Positions 10,301 to 17,521 are shown, counted from the first letter of the stretch. The stretch is 64,000 bases of DNA from Lentzea alba (GCF_011067745.1 NZ_JAAMPJ010000001.1:668829-732828), one strand, 5' to 3'. Program-made: numbers and translations. The notes: generated by a model not told the origin, from the letters alone.

Positions 10301-11570
10301 ACACGAGCGCAGCGCCGAGTTGTCCCGCCAGATCTACGACATCTGGTCGGTCCGGCTCGGCCCCGACGACCTGGAGACGCTGAAGGTCGGCAGGTGGCTC
10401 GGCTTCATGCTGTGGCTGCTGGGTCAGTACCGGGAGGCGGCCGAGCTCAACGCCCGGATCCTGGAGGCCTGCCAGCGCACTGTCGGAGACAACCACGAGG
10501 ACACGGTCGAGGCGGTCGGCTCGGTCGCGGCGGACAACCGCGCACGAGGTGACTTCGCCACCGCACTGGAGTTGTCCCGAGTCAACTACGAGCGCTGCAT
10601 CCGCGCGTTCGGCGACGACGACCCGGTGACGCTGAACGCGGCGCACAACCTCGGTGTGAGTCTCCGGCTGGCCGGCAAGTTCGCGGAGGCGCAGCAGCTC
10701 GACGAGGACACCTGGGACCGGAAGGTCCAGATGTTCGGCCGGGACCACGCGCTGACCCTGATCACCGAGATCGGTCTGACGATCGACATGCGGGAGATGG
10801 GCGACTACCGAGGTGCCGCGGTGCGGCACGAGGACATCGTCGCCACTTACCGACGGCTGTACGAGGACCTCAACCCCGCGCTGCTGCGCGCTGTTCGTCA
10901 GCTGAGCGCGATGCGGCGCAAGGCGGGCGATCACGAACGTGCGCTGCTCGCGTCGGAGGAGGCGCTGAACGGCCTGACGATCCGCTACGGCGACAACCAC
11001 GCGGACACTCTGGCCGCCGCACTGGGCAAGTCGATCGACCTCAGGCACCTCGGCAAGATCAGCATCGCCATGCAGGTGGGCACCGAGACGCTGAGGCGCT
11101 ACCAGCGGTCGCTCGGTCCTGATCACCCGCACACGCTGTCTGCCGCGGTCAACGTCGCGGTGCTGCACCGTCTGCTCGGCAACCACGCCGCGGCACACGA
11201 GCTCAACCAGGAGACGCTCACGGCGTTCCGGGCACGGCTCGGCGACGAGCACCCGTCCACCCTGGTGACCGCGATCAACCTCGCGAGCGACCTGTACGCG
11301 CTGGGGGAGTTCCAGGCGGCGCACGATCTGGACGCCACCACGGCGAGCCAGGCGATCGCGGCTTTGGGCGCCGATCACCCGACCACCCTGGCGTGTCAGG
11401 CCAACCTGGCGCAGGACCTGCGTGCGGTCGGTCGCATCGAGGAGGGTGACCGGATGCGGGCGAGCGCCGTGCAGGCGTTGCGCACCAGGCTGGGCGACCA
11501 CCCCGCCGTGACCCAGCTCGACGATCTCTCCACCAGGGCCAACTGCGACATCGACCCGATGCCGCTTTAG
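7332..11570 (+). CDS. FxsT-like protein: vWA + NB-ARC ATPase + TPR repeats
   Basis: A 1412-residue STAND-type protein beginning at GTG 7332 with only a weak ribosome site. Residues ~1-450 resemble the SAV_2336 N-terminal region and contain a vWA fold with a MIDAS motif, DDSES at residues 167-171, and a later TDG. After a Ser/Thr-rich linker comes an NB-ARC domain (~605-870): P-loop GLGGVGKS at ~626, Walker B WLLIFDNAD, ILVTSRN, and GDLPLAIAQAAAW as the GLPL motif. From ~990 to the end run about nine NPHxxT-style TPR units of ~42 residues. The NB-ARC/TPR part matches the TPR protein of FxSxx-COOH RiPP systems (FxsT). The fusion supplies the vWA partner for the MoxR gene upstream. It ends 4 bases inside the convergent HExxH gene. 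Confidence 0.85.
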   Translation: MDELGNNAVPDIAPASAGDITARDVADAIWLVRAQGLDGQRAFRTETGDTASREPPASRQPDDLRSAGSNSARPAEFEPRTVLGLASEQAARIASRRGVTFGAAEPPARLDRAIPRALRPLKQVVPSTTAKELDEDATAARAVVDARWLPVYSSADEPRWDVLLIVDDSESMRLWQATARELAETLRRQNAFRNVHVRMLGARDGQPALSGPGGQTQARSIGEAIDPTQRRLVLVLTDGIADLWRTAAMMSALRRWGSMHPLALVQVLPWFMWHRVGLEVHRVRLRSRTAGTPSTRLDWEPQVAAPGVFDGLEDAMPVPVVELDSAGLGSWVRLAAGGRPDWTDLGALLVPVEPADLPLKHDRTASPARLVADFKAAASPATTELATLLAAAPLELGLMTRIREKLLPASQPAHLSEFLGSPLVSPRAEESSKGVNFEFSTGVREELLAGGRRVNTARVREIAHAYLGERFENVRQLNRPGLDDENIPAVRANDVTPLTESFFTTDLAAQEALSGMHMSGARALRNALRMPAGTSATTAPVGHAERETEHRSSPTGATNRNAGGPGVTTTADSKEARKSSTRSPAIFGGVPPRNPNFTGREDLLLQLDERLEPGATAAVLPQTIHGLGGVGKSALAIEYAYRHRSKFDMIWWVPAEREVQIVNSLVELGARLDLGVGAAANVAVKPVLDALKGGGNRKIPPNWLLIFDNADNPDQVSEYLPTGGPGRILVTSRNSQWLSIARPLEVKVFERQESVQLLKRRGPDLTDEDASRLADALGDLPLAIAQAAAWRAETGMPANEYLELLKDKQLELLDATTSLDYPTSVAAAWNLSLDELQQRNPAALSILQTCAFFAPEPVPRSMFTNARQIDVKPELKRALRDRLRFNEVIRDINRFALARVDHRSNSIEMHRLVQTVLINQMSENERDTMRHAAHLILAANDPNAPDDSDFWSKYAELHTHVIKSNAIESEDQSVRDLVYNLVRFLYFWGEHERSAELSRQIYDIWSVRLGPDDLETLKVGRWLGFMLWLLGQYREAAELNARILEACQRTVGDNHEDTVEAVGSVAADNRARGDFATALELSRVNYERCIRAFGDDDPVTLNAAHNLGVSLRLAGKFAEAQQLDEDTWDRKVQMFGRDHALTLITEIGLTIDMREMGDYRGAAVRHEDIVATYRRLYEDLNPALLRAVRQLSAMRRKAGDHERALLASEEALNGLTIRYGDNHADTLAAALGKSIDLRHLGKISIAMQVGTETLRRYQRSLGPDHPHTLSAAVNVAVLHRLLGNHAAAHELNQETLTAFRARLGDEHPSTLVTAINLASDLYALGEFQAAHDLDATTASQAIAALGADHPTTLACQANLAQDLRAVGRIEEGDRMRASAVQALRTRLGDHPAVTQLDDLSTRANCDIDPMPL

Positions 11571-13354
11571 CCGGTCTGTTCGGCGAACCAGCCGGCGAGC
11601 GCCTCCGGATCGGGGGCCTCGCCGGTGGTCAGGGCCACCGCCGAGTGCGCGGCCCTGACCAGTTCCGGACGCTCGACGAGAACGCGCGAGGCAGGTCCGG
11701 GAGCGAGTTCGTCGAGAACCAGAGCCAGGCCCGCCCACGCCCCTGGCCGGTCGCACGGCCTGCTGAGCTCTGCGAGATAGAGGTCGCGAGCTTCCTCCAG
11801 CGCACCGGCGACGAAGGCGAAGTCGCCCTCGCCCGCGCCGTCGACCACCTGCGCCGTCGAGCCGAGCAGATCCCTGGTCGTCTTCAGGTCCGCCGGATCG
11901 GCCAGCAGGACCCTGGCGAGCACCGCCTTGACGTCGAGCCGGCGGTGGCGCACCGGGCTTCCGGTGGACGACCCGGCGCTTCCCGGCGCCCAGGCGGCGA
12001 CGGCGGCGCGCACCAGTTCGGCGTCCGGACGCACGTGGCCGACCCGCCACCCGATCCGGTGGTCCGCGGCCGCGCGCTCCGCCGCGCGCAGGAGGTCATC
12101 GGGCACAACGGCGGAACTGTTCCGCGCGAACCTCGATTCGACACCGGCGACGAAACGGCGGCCTGTCTCCGTGAGCGATCGCCGGCCCTTCAGCTCATCG
12201 ATCGCCGTCGCGGTCTGCTCGCGCAGCAGGGCGAACTCGAACTCGGCGAGGTCGCGATCCCGGTCCCGCAAGCGATGCCGTTCCTGTTCCCAGAACTCCA
12301 TCACCGCGAGAAATGCGTAGACGCCCTGGAAAAGCCCGCCGGTGGGCCTCGGGTCGTCTCTCCACGGCGAGTAGGCGTCGAGCGTCGAGTCGTCGACGAA
12401 GAGAGGCTTGAGGTGTCCGATCGCGTTCAGCTTGCTGTGCTGGAACTCGTGGATGAGCGTGGCCGCGAGCTGGGCGGCGTCGTGCGGCGCCGAGACGATC
12501 GCACCGCCGAAACCGTCGCCCACCGAGGCGCTGTGGGGCCTGAAGCGGAACGTCGGCGGACGGGGAACGATCGAAGTCAGGCCCGCCGACAGCTCTCTCG
12601 CCCAGCTCTCGTGACCACGGGTCAGCAACTGCCACGCGTCGCTGAGCAGCCCGAGCCACCGCGCCGACTCGTCGGCGGTCAGCGGTTCGGGTGGCAGCAG
12701 GCCGGTGAGTCCGCGATGCGGCCCCGCGTCGTCGAGGCGCAGTTCCAGATCGATGGCGCGGAAATAGCGGAAAGCGTGCCAGTCGGTGTTGTTCGGCGCC
12801 ACCGCGACAGTCGCACCGGCGCTTTCGACGCGCGGTCCATTCGCATCCGAGACGATTTCGGCCGTCCCCCACCCGGCACCGCCACCGACATGCGCGGACC
12901 CGAGGGTCGGCAACACCACATTTCCATCCCAGGCGGGAATGGTGAGCCGAAAGGGCACGGCAGCTCTGATCGCCGCGGCGCAGGCGAACGCGTGCAGTTG
13001 TCCGACGTGGAACCAAATCGGTGCTGGATCATTTTCGACGGTGTCGCGCAGTCGCCGCAGCGCGTGCGCCGTCCAGAGTCCGAGCTGCGGGTCCGAGAGC
13101 ATTGCCGAGATCTCGGCCGGCGCCTCGCGTTGAGCTCGGATCAGCACGTTCCAGGCCTCGTCGACCGGCGCCAGCGGACCACGGGCAGCCGGTTGTTCCC
13201 TCGCCAGCCGGAGCACCAGCCGCAGCGCCAGCAGCCGCCTGCTGCGTTCGGCCAGGCCGAGTTCCCGCACCGCGACGTCGGCGGACGTGTGCGAGGCCAG
13301 CGCGTCCAGTTGCCCCCAGGTCATCCAGTGGCGATGAAAGGACCTCATGCCCAC
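11567..13354 (-). CDS. HExxH-motif putative peptide beta-hydroxylase (aKG-HExxH type)
   Basis: 595 residues. The metal-binding HEFQH is at residues 302-306 in AATLIHEFQHSKLNAIGHL, followed by the family signature YSPWRDDPRPTGGLFQGVYAF. This is the HEXXH-motif domain found fused to, or beside, FxsB-type radical SAM enzymes in FxSxx-COOH peptide systems, where it is linked to alpha-ketoglutarate-dependent beta-hydroxylation of the precursor. Here it stands alone. The start is uncertain: GTG 13354 lies 2 bases after the stop of the small peptide gene upstream, with ATG 13348 and a later ATG also in frame. The spacing implies translational coupling to the peptide. Function is inferred from the family. 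Confidence 0.82.
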   Translation of the reverse strand: MGMRSFHRHWMTWGQLDALASHTSADVAVRELGLAERSRRLLALRLVLRLAREQPAARGPLAPVDEAWNVLIRAQREAPAEISAMLSDPQLGLWTAHALRRLRDTVENDPAPIWFHVGQLHAFACAAAIRAAVPFRLTIPAWDGNVVLPTLGSAHVGGGAGWGTAEIVSDANGPRVESAGATVAVAPNNTDWHAFRYFRAIDLELRLDDAGPHRGLTGLLPPEPLTADESARWLGLLSDAWQLLTRGHESWARELSAGLTSIVPRPPTFRFRPHSASVGDGFGGAIVSAPHDAAQLAATLIHEFQHSKLNAIGHLKPLFVDDSTLDAYSPWRDDPRPTGGLFQGVYAFLAVMEFWEQERHRLRDRDRDLAEFEFALLREQTATAIDELKGRRSLTETGRRFVAGVESRFARNSSAVVPDDLLRAAERAAADHRIGWRVGHVRPDAELVRAAVAAWAPGSAGSSTGSPVRHRRLDVKAVLARVLLADPADLKTTRDLLGSTAQVVDGAGEGDFAFVAGALEEARDLYLAELSRPCDRPGAWAGLALVLDELAPGPASRVLVERPELVRAAHSAVALTTGEAPDPEALAGWFAEQTG

Positions 13355-13356
13355 GG

Positions 13357-13521
13357 CTACGAGTTGTGCCCGCCGATGCTGCTGCTCGGATGGTCGATCT
13401 GCCGCAGGAATCGGGTCTCAGATGAAGTCAGCTCCGGCCCGTCCACAGAATCGAGTGCGTCAAAAGGAATGTCGGTCAGATCGACCAGGCCTGCGTCGAT
13501 TCGTTTTGCGAACTCGTCCAC
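13357..13521 (-). CDS. Putative 54-residue RiPP precursor (FxsA-like leader)
   Basis: A reading frame of 55 codons from GTG 13521 to TAG, too short for common gene calling. GGGAGG is placed 7 bases before the start, and the stop is 2 bases from the HExxH gene it precedes. The leader contains VDLTDIPFDALDS (residues 13-25), the kind of acidic/Leu motif seen in FxSxx-COOH precursors. The C-terminus is IDHPSSSIGGHNS. There is no Cys, and the canonical F-x-S-x-x end is absent. Asp43, His44, His52 and Asn53 are possible modification sites. That it is the substrate of the neighbouring HExxH enzyme is inference from coupling and leader similarity. Confidence 0.72.
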   Translation of the reverse strand: MDEFAKRIDAGLVDLTDIPFDALDSVDGPELTSSETRFLRQIDHPSSSIGGHNS

Positions 13522-13648
13522 CTGTGGGCCTCCCGAGTCGTGATGTTCCGCGGTAACGACCTCATCACCTGTGCCGTATACCGAGTGTAATACCGTCGTT
13601 ACGCCTCGATGAGGTGCGGACGGACCTTTTCCCGCTGCGCTGAAGGTG
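13522..13648 (-). promoter_or_regulatory. Upstream region of precursor-HExxH operon with inverted repeat
   Basis: GTAACGAC at 13553-13560 and GTCGTTAC at 13595-13602 are perfect 8-base inverted arms flanking the self-complementary GTATAC near 13578. A second complementary pair, CCTCATC (13560-13566) and GATGAGG (13608-13614), interleaves with the first. Such symmetry upstream of a two-gene operon suggests an operator or an RNA structure. The stretch is noticeably AT-richer than its surroundings, as a promoter would be. No confident -35/-10 pair could be assigned. Confidence 0.45.
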
Positions 13649-14569
13649 CTACTGATCGCCTTCGAGCTCGAGGCGGTCCTGCGTCGCTTCCAGCTTCGTC
13701 ACGGCATCGAAACCTCCCGCGAAGAATCGGATCACCTCGACCAGCCGCTCCCACGCGTCGCCGTGTCTCAGGCAGGTGCGGACGATGCTGACCAGGTCTG
13801 TCTTCGCCGTCATGTGCCGCGGGATCGAGGACCAGATGTCCGGATCGAGCTCCCGCAACACCTGATCGCGTCCTTCTTTCGTCTCCAGCACGGGAATCTC
13901 GAGCAGAACGTCGACGATCTCGCTCAGCTCTCTCAGCGTCGGTTCACGCCGAGCTGCCTGCCGCCGCTGGCCGTGCGTCCGCTCGGGTACTTCGCCGAAC
14001 AGCCGAATCCACGCCTTGTCGTGGGTTTCCTTGACGTCGACCGGGATCGCCCGGAACGCCGCCGGATGTGCGGCGGGCTCGTGCGTGACAACGGACTGGA
14101 AGAACCAGTCGGACACGATGAGCACGAAACTCGCCGTCGACGCCGCCAGGGCGCGTTTCGCCTCCCGTGCCTCCAGGATGCGGAAGGTGAAGTTCACCGC
14201 GTCGGCGACAACGCCGTACCTGTCGTCGCGCACCTCACCCGCGTGCAGCGCGATCCGAAGGCGCATGCGTGCCTCGATCGAGTGGCGCGCGTTGTAGCGG
14301 CGCAGCTCGGCATCGATCCGCGGGGGCATGCGGTCGACGAGCACGGCTTTGGGGACGTCGGCCGAGAGCAGCACCAGTGCGCCATCGCCGCGATCCTCGA
14401 TGGTGACCGACGCGCGCGACACACCGCTGTCGGCGAACGCGGCCTCCAGCAGCTCGTACATCCCCGCGCGAACGACCATCCGGTCCTGGTCGGTTCGCGC
14501 CTTGTCGCCGAAGCTCTCCACGTCGACGACGAGGATGGTGCGTGGTGTCGCCGCCGAGCCTTGCTCCAT
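13649..14569 (-). CDS. Nucleotidyl-cyclase homology domain + C-terminal EAD2
   Basis: 306 residues, ATG preceded by GGGGGAGGG. Residues ~10-190 resemble a class III nucleotidyl cyclase core: an Asp in ILVVDVESFGD, a second in EDRGDGALVLL, and a C-terminal VADAVNFTFRIL equivalent to the cyclase N...R motif. The usual adenine-selecting Lys before GD is replaced, so activity or nucleotide choice is open. Residues ~215-300 (LSEIVDVLLEIPVL..., DLVSIVRTCLRHG, LVEVIRFFAGGF) form an EAD2-type helical adaptor like that at the N-terminus of the VMAP protein. The shared adaptor suggests a physical link between the two proteins. It lies upstream of the precursor peptide on the same strand, 127 bases away. 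Confidence 0.75.
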   Translation of the reverse strand: MEQGSAATPRTILVVDVESFGDKARTDQDRMVVRAGMYELLEAAFADSGVSRASVTIEDRGDGALVLLSADVPKAVLVDRMPPRIDAELRRYNARHSIEARMRLRIALHAGEVRDDRYGVVADAVNFTFRILEAREAKRALAASTASFVLIVSDWFFQSVVTHEPAAHPAAFRAIPVDVKETHDKAWIRLFGEVPERTHGQRRQAARREPTLRELSEIVDVLLEIPVLETKEGRDQVLRELDPDIWSSIPRHMTAKTDLVSIVRTCLRHGDAWERLVEVIRFFAGGFDAVTKLEATQDRLELEGDQ

Positions 14570-14660
14570 CCCGCCCTCCCCCTCGCCCCACGAGATTTGT
14601 AACGTGAGGCCAGGACTCAGGTCGAGAGCGTGCCGGAGAGGGCACTCGAATGAACCAGCG

Positions 14661-15320
14661 TCAGAACAGCCGGAACTCGTCCGGTTCGATCCCGCGCAGC
14701 GCGTCGTAGTCCAGCACCACGCACCGGATGCCGCGGTCCTCCGCCAGCACCCGTGCCTGCGGCTTGATCTGCTGCGCCGCGAACACGCCCTGCACCGGCG
14801 CCAGCAGCGGGTCGCGGTTCAGCAGCTCCAGGTAGCGGGTGAGCTGTTCGACGCCGTCGATCTCGCCGCGGCGCTTGATCTCCACCGCGACCGAGCCGCC
14901 GGCCGAGTCGCGGCACATCAGGTCGACCGGGCCGATGGCGGTCGGGAACTCACGGCGCACCAGCGTCCAGCCGTCGCCGAGGGTGGTGACGTGCTCGGCG
15001 AGCAGCTTCTGCAGGTCGGCTTCGACGCCGTCCTTCTGCAGGCCGGGCTCCGGGCCGAGTTCGTGCTTGGAGTCGTGCAGCACCTCGTCGAGGGTGATGA
15101 TCAGCTTCTCCCCCGCCTTGTTCTGCACCGTCCAGATGTCCGGGTCCTCGATCAGCCAGCAGGGCGGGCTCATCCAGTTCAACGGCTTGTAGGCGCGGTC
15201 GTCGGAGTGGATCGACACCGAGCCGTCGGCCTTGATCAGCAGCAGTCTCTGAGCCATGGGCAGATGGGCGGTGAGTCGGCCTACGTAGTCGACCTGGCAG
15301 CGAGCGATGACGAGACGCAC
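14661..15320 (-). CDS. nucS: Endonuclease NucS (EndoMS), mismatch repair
   Basis: 219 residues starting at GTG 15320. NucS cuts both strands at mismatches and replaces MutSL in Actinobacteria. The N-terminal DNA-binding half contains [18 protein letters not shown]; the C-terminal nuclease core shows PVDLMCRD and [17 protein letters not shown], giving the D...ExK active site. The protein ends in DEFRLF, the kind of C-terminal tail that contacts the sliding clamp. Length and motifs are normal. A TAGCCT box 6 bases before the start suggests a leaderless mRNA. Confidence 0.95.
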   Translation of the reverse strand: MRLVIARCQVDYVGRLTAHLPMAQRLLLIKADGSVSIHSDDRAYKPLNWMSPPCWLIEDPDIWTVQNKAGEKLIITLDEVLHDSKHELGPEPGLQKDGVEADLQKLLAEHVTTLGDGWTLVRREFPTAIGPVDLMCRDSAGGSVAVEIKRRGEIDGVEQLTRYLELLNRDPLLAPVQGVFAAQQIKPQARVLAEDRGIRCVVLDYDALRGIEPDEFRLF

Positions 15321-15374
15321 CGCGACAGGCTACGGGGTGCGTCCAGCATCCGGACGTTAGGTACGGTCCGTGGC
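15321..15374. promoter_or_regulatory. Divergent nucS / Nudix promoters, both probably leaderless
   Basis: In this 54-base gap a TANNNT box lies close to each start. On the minus strand TAGCCT (15327-15332) is 6 bases before the nucS GTG. On the plus strand TACGGT (15362-15367) is 7 bases before the Nudix GTG. Neither gene shows a Shine-Dalgarno sequence. This spacing puts the transcription start at, or next to, the start codon, as is common in actinomycetes. Confidence 0.5.
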
Positions 15375-15911
15375 GTGGAAAGCCTCGGCACCCGTCAGGT
15401 GTACGCAAACCAGTGGATGACCGTTCGCGAAGACCCGATCCGCCGCGCGGACGGGACGCAGGGCATCTACGGCGTCGTCGACAAGCCCGACTACGCACTG
15501 GTCATCCCGCTCGACGGCGAGCGTCTTCGCCTCGTCGAGCAGTTCCGCTACCCGCTCGGGTTGCGCCGCTGGGAGTTCCCCCAGGGCACCGCGCCCGACC
15601 GCGCCGACTCGGACCCGCTGGAGCTGGCCGGCCGCGAGCTCCGCGAGGAGACGGGGCTGCGCGCCGGCAAGATGATCGAGCTCGGTCTGCTCGACGTCGC
15701 GCCGGGCATGACGTCGCAGCGCGGCCGGGTGTTCCTCGCCACGCAGCTCACCGAGGGCTTCCACGAGCGGGAGCTGGAGGAGCAGGACATGCGCTCGGCG
15801 TGGTTCCCGCGCGCGGACTTCGAGACGATGATCGCCAAGGGCGAGATCACCGACGCCCAGTCGATCGCCGCCTACACGCTGCTGTTGCTGCACGAACACT
15901 CGCAGCCCTAA
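15375..15911 (+). CDS. Nudix hydrolase (ADP-ribose pyrophosphatase-like)
   Basis: 178 residues from GTG 15375. Hydrolyses a nucleoside diphosphate linked to another moiety; the N-terminal layout (a beta-rich region then VEQFRYPLGLRRWEFPQGT) resembles ADP-sugar pyrophosphatases. The Nudix box is present as AGRELREETGLRAG, preceded by the conserved Gly of PQGT with a slightly long insertion (APDRADSDPLEL). It is divergent from nucS and convergent with the AraC-type gene, overlapping its end by 4 bases. Substrate is inferred only at family level. Confidence 0.88.
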   Translation: MESLGTRQVYANQWMTVREDPIRRADGTQGIYGVVDKPDYALVIPLDGERLRLVEQFRYPLGLRRWEFPQGTAPDRADSDPLELAGRELREETGLRAGKMIELGLLDVAPGMTSQRGRVFLATQLTEGFHERELEEQDMRSAWFPRADFETMIAKGEITDAQSIAAYTLLLLHEHSQP

Positions 15912-16846
15912 TTTTGGCAGCCCTGAAACGCCGCCCGGTAGGCGTTGGGTGAGGTCCCGGCGATCCGCTTGAACCTGTCGCGGAACGCCGTGGCCGAGCC
16001 GAACCCGACCCTGCTCGCGATCAGCTCCACCGAGTCCCTGGTCGTCTCCAGCAGGTGCTGCGCCTGGCGCACCCGCGCCCGGTGCAGCCACTGCAACGGC
16101 GTCGTCCCGGTCTGCTCGCGGAACCGCCGGTTCAACGTCCGCGTGCTCATTCCCGCCTGCCGCGCCAGCTCCTCCAGCGTCAGGTCGCGCGCGGCGTTGG
16201 CCTCCATCCACCGCAGCACGGGTTCGAGTTCCGCGCCCTGAGGCGCCGCGGGCGGCGTCACGATGAACTGCGCCTGCCCGCCTTCTCGCTCGAGCGGCAT
16301 CACGGCCAGCCGCGCCGCGTCGGCCGCCACCGCCGACCCGTGATCGCGGCGAATCATGTGCAGGCACAGGTCGAGGCCCGCCGCCGCGCCCGCGGACGTG
16401 AGGAACTGCCCGTTGTCGACGTACAGCACGTCCGGGTCCACCTCGACGGCCGGGAACCTCTCCGCCAACTCCTCCGCGGCCAGCCAGTGCGTGGTCGCTC
16501 GCAACCCGTCCAGCAACCCGGTCGCCGCGAACACGAACGCCCCCGAGCAGATCGACGCGATCCGGGCACCGCGCGCGGCGGCCTGCCGCAGCGCCTCGAT
16601 CACCTGTCTCGGGACGACCAGCTCCGGATCGTGACCCGGCAGCACAATGGTGTCCACTTCGGACAGCAGCTCCAAGCCGTGCGGCACTTTCAGCTCGAAC
16701 AACTCGGCCTTGACCGTCCTCTTCGGACCGCAGACCCGCACCCGGTACCGGCCGGTCCAGTTGAACGCGTCGACCGGCACGGCGAAGTCGAACGGGACCA
16801 CGCTGTCCATCGCCAGTACAGCAACCTCGTGCACGTCCACCACCAT
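15908..16846 (-). CDS. GlxA/AraC-family transcriptional regulator with DJ-1/PfpI domain
   Basis: 312 residues from ATG 16846. The N-terminal ~180 residues form a DJ-1/PfpI-like domain with the nucleophile-elbow motif ARIASICSGAFVF. The C-terminal ~100 residues are a two-helix-turn-helix AraC domain (LTLEELARQAGMSTRTLNRR, then IASRVGFGSATAFRDRFKR). It is divergent from a DJ-1/PfpI protein gene across a 96-base gap, the usual arrangement of a regulator and its target. The in-frame extension upstream of 16846 is antisense to that neighbour and not real. Confidence 0.9.
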   Translation of the reverse strand: MVVDVHEVAVLAMDSVVPFDFAVPVDAFNWTGRYRVRVCGPKRTVKAELFELKVPHGLELLSEVDTIVLPGHDPELVVPRQVIEALRQAAARGARIASICSGAFVFAATGLLDGLRATTHWLAAEELAERFPAVEVDPDVLYVDNGQFLTSAGAAAGLDLCLHMIRRDHGSAVAADAARLAVMPLEREGGQAQFIVTPPAAPQGAELEPVLRWMEANAARDLTLEELARQAGMSTRTLNRRFREQTGTTPLQWLHRARVRQAQHLLETTRDSVELIASRVGFGSATAFRDRFKRIAGTSPNAYRAAFQGCQN

Positions 16847-16942
16847 AGCTGGCGAGAATCCGTTGGAACATGGCATTCCAGCCAGTTCTGCTCCTCGCCG
16901 TCCGGCCCTACCGTCGTGATCACCGACGAAGGAGCAAGCGAA

Positions 16943-17521
16943 GTGAAAGCTCAAGTGGTGTTGTTCGACGGCTTCGACCCGTTGGACGTGATCGGCCCGT
17001 ACGAAACGCTGGCCGCCGCCGGCGTCCAGGCCGAACTGGTGACGGCAGAGGGAGCCCGCGAGGTCCCCGCGGGCTTGAACCTGTTGTCCCTCAAAGCGAC
17101 CGCACAACTGGCCGCGGACGCCAACCTGATCGTGCTTCCCGGAGCGGCAGCCCTCGACGACACGACGACCTTGGCCCTGCTCAACGCGGCCGCCGCCACT
17201 CTCACACCCTTGTTGAAGGAGACGAACGCGATCATCGCGACCGTGTGTGGTGGATCGTTGGTGCTGGCCATGACCGGCCTGATCAAGGGCCGCAACGCCA
17301 CCACCAACCACCTCGGCCTGCACGCGCTGGAATCCATGGGCGTGAACTCCGTCCGCGCCCGCATCGTCGACGACGGCGACCTGGTCACCGCCGCCGGCGT
17401 CACCTCCGGCGTCGACCTCGGCCTCTACCTGGTCGAACGCGAGATCGGCGCCCAGAAAGCACTCGAGGTGGAAACCCTGTTCGCGCACGAGCGCCGCGGC
17501 ACCGTCTGGAGGGCCGCGTGA
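16943..17521 (+). CDS. DJ-1/PfpI family protein
   Basis: 192 residues; GTG 16943 is chosen because AAGGAG lies 8 bases upstream. The core has FDGFDPLDVIGPYETL at the N-terminus and the nucleophile elbow IIATVCGGSLVLAMTGL. An LPGAAALDD segment and NHLGLHALES follow the ThiJ/isonitrile-hydratase-like pattern. The enzyme's substrate is unknown; members include isonitrile hydratase, glyoxalase and chaperone-like proteins. Its stop overlaps the start of the membrane gene at 17518 (GTGA), so the two are co-translated. Confidence 0.88.
   Translation: MKAQVVLFDGFDPLDVIGPYETLAAAGVQAELVTAEGAREVPAGLNLLSLKATAQLAADANLIVLPGAAALDDTTTLALLNAAAATLTPLLKETNAIIATVCGGSLVLAMTGLIKGRNATTNHLGLHALESMGVNSVRARIVDDGDLVTAAGVTSGVDLGLYLVEREIGAQKALEVETLFAHERRGTVWRAA

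Noticed and set aside
9144-12050. A 968-codon open frame on the minus strand
   Set aside because: Antisense to the NB-ARC/TPR gene, compositionally biased (Arg/Gly/Val/His) and crossing the well-supported convergent genes.
13517-13600. Canonical FxSxx-COOH peptide end
   Set aside because: I looked for a frame ending in F-x-S-x-x near the HExxH gene. The only good small frame ends in GGHNS, so the peptide is called FxsA-like on its leader only.
14570-14660. Transcription unit linking nucS to the cyclase-homology gene
   Set aside because: They are on the same strand, but the 91-base gap and a fresh strong ribosome site make co-regulation unnecessary; nucS is a backbone gene and is not counted in the accessory locus.
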